A stretch of 64,000 nucleotides of DNA, taken from positions 62,001-126,000 of the forward strand of contig DJMA01000003.1 in NCBI GenBank assembly GCA_002436415.1, written 5' to 3'. Below the pieces are notes generated by a model. That model was not told the origin of the DNA. It saw only the letters and a list, made by a program, of their open reading frames with translations, and made no database searches. Of this stretch, positions 1 through 8,851 are shown one piece after another (the first letter of the stretch is position 1; every line of letters starts with the position of its first letter). The stretch comes from Bdellovibrionaceae bacterium UBA6502. GTDB taxonomy: Bacteria; Bdellovibrionota; Bdellovibrionia; Bdellovibrionales; UBA840. Both the position numbers and the translations under genes were made by a program.

Positions 1-73
1 AGCGGTTTGTTTTTTCGGCAAATGCACCAGCGCAATAAAATAGAATCAATAAACCTAATAACAATCTGTTCAT
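1..73 (-). CDS. Secreted protein, N-terminal fragment (partial)
   Basis: Only the first 24 codons of a minus-strand gene are present; the rest lies before the window. Translation from the ATG at 73 gives a Sec signal peptide: M-N-R, then a hydrophobic stretch LLLGLLILFYCAGAFA and a likely Ala-X-Ala cleavage site before E-K-T. A GAGGA Shine-Dalgarno lies 9 bases before the ATG on the minus strand. The mature protein cannot be identified. The reading frame, signal peptide and RBS agree well, so a real exported protein is likely. Confidence 0.6.
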   Translation of the reverse strand, partial: MNRLLLGLLILFYCAGAFAEKTNR

Positions 74-445
74 ATCCTAAAATCCTCTTTTGCTTAGAAC
101 TGCGAGTATAACCCTAAAGCCTTAAAATTATTAGTCCCTGAGTAAAAGATCCATGATTGTCTTAAGACTATACAGTTGCTGAAATTTCTATGGAAAAGGC
201 CGTGATTTCAAGATCTTGGAAGCTGTATGTGTGCAAGCTTTTATCGAAAAAAGAGAGTGACCAAATTTGGCCCCAACGGGATTTATTTCTTTTTTAAAGA
301 CTGTTTTGAAATAGTACCCAATCTTGAATAATTAGGCCAATGTTGGAACTAATCTTCAAGCTTTGGTATGATGGATTCTAGCGAATTCCTTTTTTTGTGG
401 ATGTATTTGTTTGGAAAACGCTCATAAAAACTTATGGAGGGTTTT
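74..445. other. Gene-free intergenic region
   Basis: This 372-base AT-rich stretch lies between two divergent genes, so it should hold promoters for both. I see no reading frame with an RBS, no strong terminator and no repeat. No promoter could be picked out with confidence. Confidence 0.5.
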
Positions 446-997
446 GTGAGTAACCAACATATATTTCCCGCAGTCTTAGTGTTTATTAGTTTTAATTTTG
501 CAGCTTGTGAAGTTCCGATAGAAAAAGTAGAACAAGCCAGTGTGGCAACAGAAACAGAATACCAACTAAAGTTAAATAACAAGCACAACCTTTTTGATAC
601 TAGCCTTGAAGATCTGCAAGAGTATTTAGTCATAAGAGGTCAGTCTAAAGTTTTTATGAAAATCTGCCATCTTCCGAAGGGGAATCCCGACAACTATCAA
701 AGTTTAACTTTGCCAATGGAGGCCATTGCAGCCCATTTAAGACATGGCTTAGAACATGGAGTAAAAGATTATCTCGGTGAATGTGAGCCGGTAGTTGTTG
801 AAGTCCCGACTGATACTTCCGAAGATAATTCTTCGGGTGAAACAGCCAGTGATCCAGAAAATGACTCTTCTGGAGAGCATGGAAATGAAAGTGGTTCGGG
901 AGATGAGCAGCTTCCGATTTGGTGCGAAATTGATTTAGACTCAGAATGCGATGGCATTTTGGATGACTCTGGTGAGCTTTATATTGTGATTCAATAG
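446..997 (+). CDS. Small acidic lipoprotein, unknown function
   Basis: A GTG start at 446 is preferred over the ATG at 434 because GGAGGG (436-441) sits 4 bases before it. The protein (183 aa) opens with a hydrophobic signal ending F-A-A-C, a somewhat atypical lipobox, so a lipid anchor is likely but not certain. Residues about 115-155 are rich in Asp, Glu, Ser and Gly (a low-complexity linker), followed by a short C-terminal part with Cys residues (W-C-E and S-E-C). No known domain was recognised. It stands alone between intergenic regions. Confidence 0.6.
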   Translation: MSNQHIFPAVLVFISFNFAACEVPIEKVEQASVATETEYQLKLNNKHNLFDTSLEDLQEYLVIRGQSKVFMKICHLPKGNPDNYQSLTLPMEAIAAHLRHGLEHGVKDYLGECEPVVVEVPTDTSEDNSSGETASDPENDSSGEHGNESGSGDEQLPIWCEIDLDSECDGILDDSGELYIVIQ

Positions 998-1369
998 TTC
1001 TAAAAAAAGGCTCTCTTGATTTTGACTCTCAGTAGTCTAACGGGAGAAGAGAGCTTTGTTAGATTTCTAATAAATACCCCGGTGAGTCATGTGCAATGCA
1101 TGACGGCAAAGTAGTATTTAAGTCTGGTAGATCCTGATTTTCTTTACGGAAATTAAACGAGAGGGCGGGTTTTTTAAAAATATCTATGCGCTCAATGATC
1201 AGCTGCTATAATTTTTAAATTAGGAAATAGGTAGCTTCTTAAGGACATATCCGGTCACTGTTAAATTGTACTACCTAACTACTCAGTAGCAATTGGCATC
1301 TTTTCTTCATCACTTCTTCCTCATGTAAATTGCCAGTGCTACCAATGATTTTGAGCTAAAAAGGACGAA
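998..1369. other. Gene-free intergenic region with weak terminator-like hairpin
   Basis: GCTCTCTT at 1010-1017 can pair with AAGAGAGC at 1047-1054, flanked by an A-run and by TTTGTT, a weak terminator for the lipoprotein gene with a long (29-base) loop. Near 1286-1342 GTAGCAATTGGCA and TGCCAGTGCTAC form an imperfect inverted repeat just before the ankyrin gene. No further gene is visible. Confidence 0.4.
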
Positions 1370-1891
1370 ATGTTAAAGCAAGAAAGAGAACTACACAGAC
1401 TAAGACCAAAAGAATCACAAATTTTTCATTGGGCTAGAACAGGAGATTTAGACGCATTAATTGAAGCGCTCTCCACCGGTGCCCAAATAGATTTAGAAGA
1501 AAAAAACAATCAAGGCTACACGCCCCTGATGCTAGCGATATACAACCAACAGTTTGAGTTCGCCAAATCATTGATTGCTGTCGGAGTTTCGATTCACGAA
1601 GAGGACCCGGCTGGAAATACAGTCTTAATGATAACTTCCTATAAAGGAAATGTTGATATGTTGAATCTTTTGTTAGAAAAAGGTGCAAGCTTAGATTCAA
1701 CAAATGCAGCGGGAATGCAGGCCTATGATTGGGCAAAAGCATTTAATCGCTCCGATATTCTTGAGGTTTTAGACTCAAAGTTAGCTAAAATAAAGCCCGT
1801 TAAGAAATTGAGTTTTAAAGAGCAAATCCTATTCTTATCAAGAAAATACATTCAAAGAATTTTTTCGAAAAAACAAGAAGAAAACATTTAG
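1370..1891 (+). CDS. Ankyrin-repeat protein
   Basis: A 173-aa protein with three to four ankyrin repeats between about residues 20 and 135. The repeat signatures GYTPLMLAIYNQQFEFAKSL and GNTVLMITSYKGNVDMLNLL are clear, with loop glycines between helices. It has no signal peptide, so a cytoplasmic protein-protein interaction role is likely. The C-terminus is basic (K-rich, about 140-173). AAGGAC lies 4 bases before the ATG. Bacterial ankyrin proteins of this size often sit beside catalase genes, but no catalase is seen here. The partner is unknown. Confidence 0.8.
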   Translation: MLKQERELHRLRPKESQIFHWARTGDLDALIEALSTGAQIDLEEKNNQGYTPLMLAIYNQQFEFAKSLIAVGVSIHEEDPAGNTVLMITSYKGNVDMLNLLLEKGASLDSTNAAGMQAYDWAKAFNRSDILEVLDSKLAKIKPVKKLSFKEQILFLSRKYIQRIFSKKQEENI

Positions 1892-2045
1892 TCGATTGAA
1901 GACTAATTCAATAGGGCAGAGATTTAATCTCTGCCCAAGTAATACAAAACAGCCACGTTAAAGTTTTATACAAATTAAAATTTCTTCGTTTAATTGATTG
2001 AAAAGCAATGCTGCCAAGCTATACTTTGTGCACTTAGGAGATACA

Positions 2046-3419
2046 ATGGCAAAGATTGCAATCGCAGGTGCAAGTGGTTTTGTTGGAAGTCGGTTAATTC
2101 AAAAACTTTTGGACGAGACCGAGCATGAGATTGTTGCTCTAAGCCGGAGTGAGAAAAAGTCAATATCTCCGGATCGATTAAAATGGCGAAAATGTGACAT
2201 CTTCTCTTTACTGGACATTGAAAAGGGTCTGAAAGACTGTGACTTGGGAATCTACCTAGTACATTCTATGTTGCCTTCGGCGCACTTGGTTCAGGGAGAC
2301 TTTGAAGACTTTGATTTGTTGTTGGCAGATAATTTTGCTAAGGCAGCAAAAAAATGTGGCCTCCAACAAATTATTTATTTAGGCGGAATTATACCGGAAA
2401 AGGAAAACCTTAGTCGGCACTTAAAAAGTCGTTTAGAGGTGGAACAGGCCTTTAAAGAGGTAGATGTAGCTCTTACTAGTTTGCGTGCCGGTTTGGTGAT
2501 CGGTGAGGGAGGAAGCTCCTTTCGAATTATGCAAAATTTAGTGAGGCGTCTACCGCTGATGCTTTGTCCAAGGTGGACGCAAATAGAGAGTTCGCCAATT
2601 TACATCGATGACGTTCTTAGCTCCATTAAATATTGTATTTTGAACGATCAATGCTATTCCAAAGAATTTGATTTGGCAGGAAGTAGCAATATTACTTACA
2701 TCGAAATGATGAAGTACCTAGCTAGTAAGTATGATAAAAAACCTTTGCTCATTCCCGTTCCTTTTTTTAGTCCAAATTTATCCAAGCTTTGGGTGAGCCT
2801 AGTGGCAGGAGCTCCTAAAAATTTAGTTTACCCTTTGATAGCGAGTTTGAAACATAGAATGGTGGCTAGAAAAGACAGTCGTTTAGAGATTCCAAATTAC
2901 AAGTTTAAAAGTCCCAAAGAGGCCATTGATTTATCTTACCACATACAGCCAAAAGAACGACCAGCAGCATTTAAATATCAGGCTGGTTCTGAACACAATG
3001 AAGTACGCTCCTTACAGCGAATAGTCCTTCCACAAAAAATGACGGCTCAGGATGTTGCAGAGGAGTACTTTCATTGGTTACCGAAGTTCTTTAAGTTTTT
3101 TGTTTATGTAAAGATTGAAGAGCTTTATGTGAAATTTATGATCGCTGGAGTAAATATTCCCCTACTTACTTTAAAGTTTGCACCAGATCGCTCCACCGAA
3201 AATCGTCAGTTATTTTACGTTCGAGGTGGTTTACTTGCTAAAGGAGTTGGCCGCGGAAGACTTGAGTTTCGGGAAATATTTAAGCAAAAACTTGTGATTG
3301 CAGGGATTCACGAATTTAAGCCTAGGTTACCTTGGTATTTGTATAAATGGTCACAAGCACTAATACATTTATTCACAATGCATGCCTTTATAAAATATCT
3401 GTACCGAAAAAGAGCTTAG
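2046..3419 (+). CDS. YbjT-like NAD(P)-binding oxidoreductase with DUF2867 domain
   Basis: The ATG at 2046 is chosen because TTAGGAGAT lies just before it; the frame is open further upstream without an RBS. The 457-aa protein begins with an atypical-SDR Rossmann fold, nucleotide motif GASGFVG (G8, G11, G14). The last 150 or so residues match the DUF2867 pattern (GGLLAKGVGRGRLEFREI, then a hydrophobic end with HLFTMHAFIKYL). This N-terminal SDR plus C-terminal DUF2867 layout and length match E. coli YbjT. The substrate is unknown for the family. It is monocistronic. Confidence 0.75.
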   Translation: MAKIAIAGASGFVGSRLIQKLLDETEHEIVALSRSEKKSISPDRLKWRKCDIFSLLDIEKGLKDCDLGIYLVHSMLPSAHLVQGDFEDFDLLLADNFAKAAKKCGLQQIIYLGGIIPEKENLSRHLKSRLEVEQAFKEVDVALTSLRAGLVIGEGGSSFRIMQNLVRRLPLMLCPRWTQIESSPIYIDDVLSSIKYCILNDQCYSKEFDLAGSSNITYIEMMKYLASKYDKKPLLIPVPFFSPNLSKLWVSLVAGAPKNLVYPLIASLKHRMVARKDSRLEIPNYKFKSPKEAIDLSYHIQPKERPAAFKYQAGSEHNEVRSLQRIVLPQKMTAQDVAEEYFHWLPKFFKFFVYVKIEELYVKFMIAGVNIPLLTLKFAPDRSTENRQLFYVRGGLLAKGVGRGRLEFREIFKQKLVIAGIHEFKPRLPWYLYKWSQALIHLFTMHAFIKYLYRKRA

Positions 3420-3502
3420 AGTCAATGAGAGGTAGCCAATAGGCTTATTCAGATAAACTTAAGGCTTAGTATTCTCGAAAGAAATTGCTATCGGCTTCTA
3501 TA

Positions 3503-3517
3503 ATAGTTTATTCTTAT
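3503..3517 (+). promoter_or_regulatory. Weak OxyR-like site upstream of dps
   Basis: ATAG, seven bases, then TTAT: one base short of the ATAG-N7-CTAT outline of an OxyR dimer site, with the inner T but not the inner A of the consensus. It lies 73 bases before the dps start. dps is a classical OxyR target and oxyR is 2.8 kb downstream. Alone it is weak evidence. Confidence 0.25.
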
Positions 3518-3589
3518 CGAGTAATTGCTTTTAACTTATTCACAAAATAAATCAAAAGCTTTAGATTATTGAAAAACAGGAGTAAAATT

Positions 3590-4060
3590 ATGAATTTAAA
3601 TATCGGAATTGAAGCGGCTAAGGCCGAAGAAATTGCAAAAGGTTTATCAAGATTATTGGCTGAATCCTACACGCTTTATCTTAAAACACATAAATATCAC
3701 TGGAACGTAACTGGCCCTGCATTTCAGACATTGCACACCATGTTTGAAACTCAGTATGGCGAGTTAGCTCTTGCTGTGGATGAAATCGCTGAACGCATTC
3801 GAGTTATGGGACAAAAAGCTCCAGGTTCCTATGTAGAGTTTGCTGAATTGAGTAAGGTGAAAGATGATCCCAAAAATGGAATTGAAGCGAACGAAATGAT
3901 CAAGAATTTATTGGCTGACCACGAGCAAGTAGTGAGAACTGCCAAAGAAATGTTACCAAGCCTAGAAGGTGCCAATGATGAAGGTACAAATAGTCTTCTT
4001 GGTGCAAGAATTGAGTACCATGAGAAAACCGCTTGGATGTTGAGCAGTTTAATCGCCTAG
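3590..4060 (+). CDS. dps: Dps-family ferritin-like DNA-protection protein
   Basis: Dps proteins form 12-mers that oxidise Fe2+ with H2O2 and store iron, protecting DNA. The start at 3590 is set by CAGGAG 7 bases upstream. The 156-aa chain has the inter-subunit ferroxidase ligands in the normal pattern: H37 (in H-W-N-V), H49, D64 and E68 (D-E-I-A-E-R). There is no long basic N-terminal tail, so DNA binding may be weak. A strong terminator follows. The nearby oxyR-ahpCF block fits a peroxide-stress role. Confidence 0.92.
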   Translation: MNLNIGIEAAKAEEIAKGLSRLLAESYTLYLKTHKYHWNVTGPAFQTLHTMFETQYGELALAVDEIAERIRVMGQKAPGSYVEFAELSKVKDDPKNGIEANEMIKNLLADHEQVVRTAKEMLPSLEGANDEGTNSLLGARIEYHEKTAWMLSSLIA

Positions 4061-4087
4061 TACAAGCCAATCTAAATTTTATAGATG

Positions 4088-4120
4088 AAACTCACTCGCA
4101 TTGGGTGAGTTTTTCTTTTT
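4088..4120 (+). terminator. Intrinsic terminator of dps
   Basis: AAACTCAC (4088-4095) pairs with GTGAGTTT (4105-4112), extended by T-G and C-G pairs around loop GCATT, and runs into TTTTCTTTTTT. It lies 28 bases after the dps stop. Confidence 0.85.
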
Positions 4121-4236
4121 TAAAGCTCTTGGACATAGGTTTTTATGTTTGACCATTTTCTTGCCAACTACTTAGTTGGAAAGTGAATTGTCCTAGTGTA
4201 TTTTGGTTATTAGGTTTTCAGTAAACAGGGAAAAAT

Positions 4237-4779
4237 ATGAAACATTATTTGGAACATCAGGCGAATTGGCGGGAAAAAAAATTAGATCTTAATTCTGACT
4301 ATTTTAAAAAAATGGCAAGTGGGCAATCTCCAGAAACTTTTTTTATCACCTGTTCAGATAGCAGAATCTCTTTGTCTGAAATGTTTGGAGTAGCACCTGG
4401 AGAGTTTTTTGTTTACCGCAATGTGGCCAATCAAATTTTAACAGATGATACCAGTGTTCTATCCGCACTTCAGTTTGCTGTAGAAAATTTGAAAATAAGC
4501 AAAATTGTGATTTGTGGCCATTCCGCTTGCGGTGGAGTACGTGCTGCTATGGAAGATAATGTCGACAAACATTTACAAGACTGGTTAAAGCCCTTGAGTT
4601 CTGACCTAAAAAAACATGGACTTTGTGAAAATGAAAGCTTAGCAATTCAGAGAAATATTCTTCTGCAAAAAGAGAATCTTCTAAAGATTGATTTTGTAAA
4701 AGAAGCGGTGGAAAAAGGTCTTGTCATTCATACATGGCTTTTTGATTTAAGCTCTGGAATCGTAGAATTAGTAGATTAA
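4237..4779 (+). CDS. Beta-class carbonic anhydrase
   Basis: Catalyses reversible hydration of CO2 to bicarbonate in the cytoplasm. The 180-aa protein carries the beta-class zinc ligands C39, H95 and C98 (in T-C-S-D-S-R and H-S-A-C-G-G) and the Asp41-Arg43 dyad. CAGGGA lies 5 bases before the ATG. The length is slightly short of the usual 200-220 aa, but all catalytic motifs are present. It stands alone, with no SulP-type bicarbonate transporter beside it. Confidence 0.92.
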   Translation: MKHYLEHQANWREKKLDLNSDYFKKMASGQSPETFFITCSDSRISLSEMFGVAPGEFFVYRNVANQILTDDTSVLSALQFAVENLKISKIVICGHSACGGVRAAMEDNVDKHLQDWLKPLSSDLKKHGLCENESLAIQRNILLQKENLLKIDFVKEAVEKGLVIHTWLFDLSSGIVELVD

Positions 4780-4949
4780 TTAGAAGTCTGTTTACCTTAT
4801 TATAAAATTGGGCCCTTAGTTCTATAGAGTGTTTTCATTCCTATTAGTACCAATCGTTAGCGAATGTTTTATTTAAATTAACTAATCTTTAAAATCTTGG
4901 TAAAAGACGATATGTAAACTGTTCTAATTATTCTTAATAGGTGGACTTC

Positions 4950-6257
4950 ATGAAATTTCCTAAAGACTTCTTGTGGGGAGTCGCTACAGCAGCTCATCAA
5001 ATCGAAGGCAATAATATTAACTCGGATTGGTGGAATTGGGAAAACCAAGAAGGGAAAATTGCCAATTCTGAGAAAAGTGGTTTAGCAACGGATCATTGGA
5101 ATCGCCTGGAAGAAGATACTCAGCTGATCAAAGAGCTTGACCTAAAAATGTATCGCTTTTCCATAGAGTGGGCAAAAGTGGAGCCTCGCAAAGGGGAGTT
5201 TGATCATCAAATTTTAGAGCATTATTTAAGAGAACTTAATTTATTGATCGATGCTGGAATAGCGCCAATGTTAACTCTTCATCATTTTACCCATCCGCAG
5301 TGGTTTATGGAAATGGGGGCATGGGAAAATGCTAATTGCTGCGAACTGTTTTTAAATTTCGTAAAAGTAGTCTATGAGTTTTTAGGAGATAAGTTAAAAT
5401 GGATAATCACATTTAATGAACCAATGGTTTTTGTTAGTGTTGGTTGGGGAGCAGGCCTATTTCCACCAGGCAAAACTGATACTAAAGCTACGATGCGAGC
5501 AGCCTATGGGGTCTTAAGGGCTCATGCCAAGGCTTATAAGTATTTAAAGGAAGCTTCTAGGCTTAAAAATATAAGTTTAAAAGTTGGTTTTTCTCACCAT
5601 CTAAGAGTTTTTAAGGCTTATCGTTGGTGGCATCCTTTTGACCAATTAATCGCAAAAGTGGCCCACCATTTTTTTAATCAATCTTTTCTAGAAGCCATTG
5701 AGACGGGAGTCTACAAGGTGAGGCTACCGCTTATTGGTTCCTTTTGTGAAAAAATCGATGATCTAAAAGGCTCTCAAGATTTTTTAGGTTTAAATTATTA
5801 CTCAAGAGATATGATAAAATTTACCCCTTTTAATCAAAATCGCTTTGAGCCAATTGCAAATCCTAATGGACCACAAACAGATTTAGCATGGGAAATTTAT
5901 CCTGAAGGCTTGAGCATTGTGACTAAAGATTTACATAGACGATTTCCCGATCTACCAATTCTCATCACTGAAAATGGCATCGCAGACTTTAAAGATAGAA
6001 TGCGTTCAGAGTTTATCTTTTCTCATTTGAAAGAAATTTGGCAAATGATTCAGGAAGGACTGCCAATTCAAGGCTATATGCACTGGTCATTGTTAGATAA
6101 TTTTGAGTGGATCGAAGGTTTTGAGCCAAGGTTTGGTCTCTACGAGGTGGATTACAATAGCTTTGAGCGAAAGCTAAGACCAAGTGGAGAATATTATCGA
6201 AAGATAGTTAGAGCTAATGAGCTGGTCCCGCCCGACGAGAAAGCTTTTGACTGCTAA
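4950..6257 (+). CDS. Glycoside hydrolase family 1 (beta-glucosidase-like)
   Basis: A 435-aa GH1 enzyme hydrolysing beta-linked glycosides. The start at 4950 uses AGGTGG (4939-4944); a GTG at 4941 overlaps that RBS. The N-terminus FPKDFLWGVATAAHQIEG is the family signature. The acid/base is E157 (T-F-N-E-P) and the nucleophile E341 (I-T-E-N-G). There is no signal peptide, so it should act on imported sugars in the cytoplasm. No sugar transporter or PTS gene is adjacent, so the substrate is unknown. Confidence 0.9.
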   Translation: MKFPKDFLWGVATAAHQIEGNNINSDWWNWENQEGKIANSEKSGLATDHWNRLEEDTQLIKELDLKMYRFSIEWAKVEPRKGEFDHQILEHYLRELNLLIDAGIAPMLTLHHFTHPQWFMEMGAWENANCCELFLNFVKVVYEFLGDKLKWIITFNEPMVFVSVGWGAGLFPPGKTDTKATMRAAYGVLRAHAKAYKYLKEASRLKNISLKVGFSHHLRVFKAYRWWHPFDQLIAKVAHHFFNQSFLEAIETGVYKVRLPLIGSFCEKIDDLKGSQDFLGLNYYSRDMIKFTPFNQNRFEPIANPNGPQTDLAWEIYPEGLSIVTKDLHRRFPDLPILITENGIADFKDRMRSEFIFSHLKEIWQMIQEGLPIQGYMHWSLLDNFEWIEGFEPRFGLYEVDYNSFERKLRPSGEYYRKIVRANELVPPDEKAFDC

Positions 6258-6290
6258 GCTTACACTGCTATGATCAGTAAATAGATTTTA

Positions 6291-6305
6291 ATAGATAAAA
6301 ACTAT
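6291..6305 (+). promoter_or_regulatory. OxyR operator candidate before oxyR
   Basis: ATAGATAAAAACTAT fits the OxyR half-operator ATAGnTnnnAnCTAT at every fixed base. It lies 10 bases before the oxyR ATG, beside the RBS. A further ATAGAT 10 bases upstream (6281) and CTAT (6268) may widen the site. The position suits autorepression, as known for OxyR. Confidence 0.6.
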
Positions 6306-6315
6306 CGAGGAAATT

Positions 6316-7266
6316 ATGCCTACCATTACTCAATTGGAGTATTTAGTTGCTGTTGAACAAGAGGGACATTTCGGAAAAGCTGCGGAGCTTTGTCATGTGT
6401 CTCAACCAAGTCTATCTACTCAAATTCAAAAAGTAGAAGAGGAACTTGGAGTGGTGATTTTTGATCGCTCTATGAAACCGATTTTAACCACAGAAGTAGG
6501 AAAAGAAGTTTTAGCTCAAGCTCATAATGTATTGCGCGAGCATAAGAAAGTTTTCGATATTGCTAATCAAGGGGTTTTAGAGCCGAAGGGAGATTTTCAC
6601 CTCGGTGTCATTCCAACCCTTTCACCTTATGTTATTCCATTGTTTATCGAGGAGTTTTCCGAGAGCTTTCCAAAAGTTAATCTTAAGATTAACGAATTTA
6701 AAACTGAAGATATCGTAAAACACCTTCTTAATGACAAACTAGATGCCGGTTTGTTGGTTACTCCTTTAGGAAATGACCGTTTGATTGAACGACATTTGTT
6801 TTTTGAACCCTTTTACGCTTATGTTTCTCAATCTCACCCTTTAGCAAATAGAAAATTGATTTCAGAATCAGATCTTTCCAGTGAGAACCTATGGTTGCTA
6901 GAGGAAGGGCATTGTTTTAGAGATCAGGTTTTGAAGATTTGTTCCTTGGAAAGAAAGAGAAGTATATTAGACAATGTTGAGTTTGCCGGAGGAAACTTAG
7001 AAACCTTAAAAAATATCATAAAACGAGGTACAGGTTATACTCTTTTACCTGAATTAGCTGCGGCCGAACTAAATGAAGAAGAAAAAAACACCTACTTAAA
7101 AAAGTTTAAGAAACCAGTTCCAACTCGGGAAGTAAGCTTGATTTATTCACGAAGCTTTTTAAAAGAAAGCATCATTGAATCACTAGAAAAGATCATAATT
7201 GAAAATCTACCAAAGTCGGTAAGGTCTTTGAAAAGGCAAGACATTGATGTAATTGATGTCATGTAA
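6316..7266 (+). CDS. oxyR: LysR-type peroxide sensor OxyR
   Basis: OxyR activates peroxide-defence genes when H2O2 forms a disulfide between two cysteines. The 316-aa protein has the LysR helix-turn-helix (HFGKAAELCHVSQPSLSTQI, about 18-37). Its regulatory domain has the OxyR motif L-L-E-E-G-H-C-F-R-D-Q with C200 and C209, nine apart like E. coli C199/C208. That separates it from CysB- or CatR-type regulators. The next genes (a thioredoxin-fold peroxiredoxin, then ahpCF) are typical targets. Confidence 0.93.
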   Translation: MPTITQLEYLVAVEQEGHFGKAAELCHVSQPSLSTQIQKVEEELGVVIFDRSMKPILTTEVGKEVLAQAHNVLREHKKVFDIANQGVLEPKGDFHLGVIPTLSPYVIPLFIEEFSESFPKVNLKINEFKTEDIVKHLLNDKLDAGLLVTPLGNDRLIERHLFFEPFYAYVSQSHPLANRKLISESDLSSENLWLLEEGHCFRDQVLKICSLERKRSILDNVEFAGGNLETLKNIIKRGTGYTLLPELAAAELNEEEKNTYLKKFKKPVPTREVSLIYSRSFLKESIIESLEKIIIENLPKSVRSLKRQDIDVIDVM

Positions 7267-7287
7267 TTGATTTAAAAGGAGTTTAGA

Positions 7288-7776
7288 ATGGGAGTGATTA
7301 ATCATTTTGAAAGATCTTATAAGGAATTACCAAAAACTCTAAAAACGGGAGATCAAGCACCTGATTTTGAAGCCCTTTTGGTTGATGGTCGAACAGTACC
7401 TTTGTCACAGCTTATAGAGCGTGGCCCTTTGATGCTGAACTTCATTCGTGGAACTTGGTGTATGTTTTGTCGAAGTCATATGGGTTCCGTTCACCGATGG
7501 TTAAAAGAAGTTCGTAAAAATGTGACTGTCTTAGTGGTTACCAATGAAGATTTGGATCGAGTCCGAGAGTGGAAAGCAAAAGAGCAAATGTCTTACTTGA
7601 TGGCAAGTGATCCCGAGCAAAGTATCATTAAAAAATTTGGACTTGAGTTAACTGATGAAGAGTTTGCTAGACCTGCGGTATTTCTAATTGATAAAGACCA
7701 ACAAATTCGCATGGCTCATTATGCTAAGAGAACGAACGTCATTCAAAAAACAGAGAAGCTTTTAAAAGAAGTATAG
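7288..7776 (+). CDS. Peroxiredoxin-like thioredoxin-fold protein
   Basis: A 162-aa AhpC/TSA-type protein starting 21 bases after oxyR, with AAGGAG before its ATG, so probably co-transcribed. The redox site is R-G-T-W-C-M-F-C-R, a C-X-X-C in the place where peroxiredoxins carry T-X-X-C. This subgroup is often called peroxiredoxin-like or redoxin. It is cytoplasmic, without a signal peptide. Likely thiol-dependent peroxide reduction; the reductant is unknown. Confidence 0.8.
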   Translation: MGVINHFERSYKELPKTLKTGDQAPDFEALLVDGRTVPLSQLIERGPLMLNFIRGTWCMFCRSHMGSVHRWLKEVRKNVTVLVVTNEDLDRVREWKAKEQMSYLMASDPEQSIIKKFGLELTDEEFARPAVFLIDKDQQIRMAHYAKRTNVIQKTEKLLKEV

Positions 7777-7971
7777 CTGTTCCTTTTTTATTAACATTTA
7801 GTGCACTACTTTTTGAAAATGAAAGCTTAAATCTCTCACTTGTTTTTCAAACCTATGAATTTAAAATTTCTTTTGATGGTATACAGACGAAGAACTTAAG
7901 GACAAAGACTAGTGTTTACAAAGCAAAAATCAACGGAAATTGTTTTAATAAAACTGCTAGTTTCTCGGGAT

Positions 7972-8023
7972 GTTTTTCGGTTTTACGACTGGCTAAAAGC
8001 AGTGGTGTCTCATACCGAAAAAC
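7972..8023. repeat. Perfect 10-bp inverted repeat
   Basis: GTTTTTCGGT (7972-7981) is exactly complementary to ACCGAAAAAC (8014-8023), with a 32-base spacer that holds a small GCT/AGC hairpin. It is not followed by a T-run, so it is not a normal terminator. It could be the base stem of a small structured RNA. Confidence 0.5.
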
Positions 8024-8099
8024 GAGCTTGGGCCTTTGTCTGTCCTGCGTAATTTTATTAATCTTTAGTAAATATAATAATTTTAAGTACTTATAACAA

Positions 8100-8135
8100 C
8101 TATCGCTTAATCTTTGAGCGATAGCTTTATCCTAT
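8100..8135. promoter_or_regulatory. Hairpin and OxyR-like site before ahpC
   Basis: CTATCGCT (8100-8107) and AGCGATAG (8117-8124) are a perfect inverted repeat. The ATAG of its right arm also begins ATAG-N7-CTAT (8121-8135), the outline of an OxyR dimer site with one of the two inner consensus bases. The CTAT of the left arm is 21 bases (two turns) away. The block lies 85 bases before the ahpC start, suitable for activation by OxyR. Confidence 0.45.
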
Positions 8136-8219
8136 CAAATAATATTCCTTATGAATTAGCCCTAGCTGAGCTTATGCCTTAAAGTGGTTTCATCCATTAC
8201 AAACATATTAGGAGGAAAA

Positions 8220-8786
8220 ATGGAAACTTTAGTAAATAGCCAATTAAAAGAATTTTCTGTAGAAGCTTATCACAAAGATGATTTCAAAACTGTAACACAT
8301 GAAGATCTTCTTGGTAAGTGGTCAATTCTTTTCTTTTACCCAGCGGATTTCACATTTGTTTGCCCAACTGAGTTAGGTGACATGGCTGACAAATATGAAG
8401 AGTTCCAAAAAATGGGTGTTGAAGTATATTCAGTTTCTACTGATACACATTTTACGCACAAAGCTTGGCACGATACTTCTGAAACAATCAAAAAGATCAA
8501 CTACCCAATGCTTGCTGACCCAACTGGTAAATTGACTCGTGACTTCGGTGTTCACATTGAAGAAGCTGGTTTAGCTTACCGTGGAACTTTCTTAATCAAT
8601 CCAGAAGGTCAAATTAAATTGGCTGAAGTAAACGATAACGGAATTGGCCGTAACGCTGATGAGTTACTTCGTAAAGTAAGAGCTGCTCAATACATCGCTA
8701 AAAACCCGAATGAAGTTTGCCCTGCAAAATGGGAAGAAGGTGCTGAGACTCTTAAGCCAGGATTAGACTTAGTAGGTAAAATCTAA
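8220..8786 (+). CDS. ahpC: Alkyl hydroperoxide reductase subunit C
   Basis: A typical 2-Cys peroxiredoxin reducing H2O2, organic peroxides and peroxynitrite. The start at 8220 has AGGAGG 4 bases upstream. The 188-aa chain shows the peroxidatic C48 in F-T-F-V-C-P-T-E-L and the resolving C167 in E-V-C-P-A-K-W, at the E. coli positions (47 and 166 without Met). The C-terminal helix for oligomer switching is present. It is followed after 65 bases by ahpF, its reductase, and is probably under OxyR. Confidence 0.96.
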   Translation: METLVNSQLKEFSVEAYHKDDFKTVTHEDLLGKWSILFFYPADFTFVCPTELGDMADKYEEFQKMGVEVYSVSTDTHFTHKAWHDTSETIKKINYPMLADPTGKLTRDFGVHIEEAGLAYRGTFLINPEGQIKLAEVNDNGIGRNADELLRKVRAAQYIAKNPNEVCPAKWEEGAETLKPGLDLVGKI

Positions 8787-8851
8787 GCTACTGGTAATTT
8801 ATTTGTTAGGGGTACATCGTGTACCCCTAAATTTCCCCGAGGAGGACTAAA

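Larger units (their letters stand above)
7777..8219. other. Intergenic leader region before ahpC
   Basis: No gene is visible in these 443 bases. They hold a 10-bp inverted repeat (7972-8023) and the hairpin plus ATAG/CTAT site at 8100-8135, both described separately. The ahpC promoter should lie in the last 120 bases. Confidence 0.5.
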
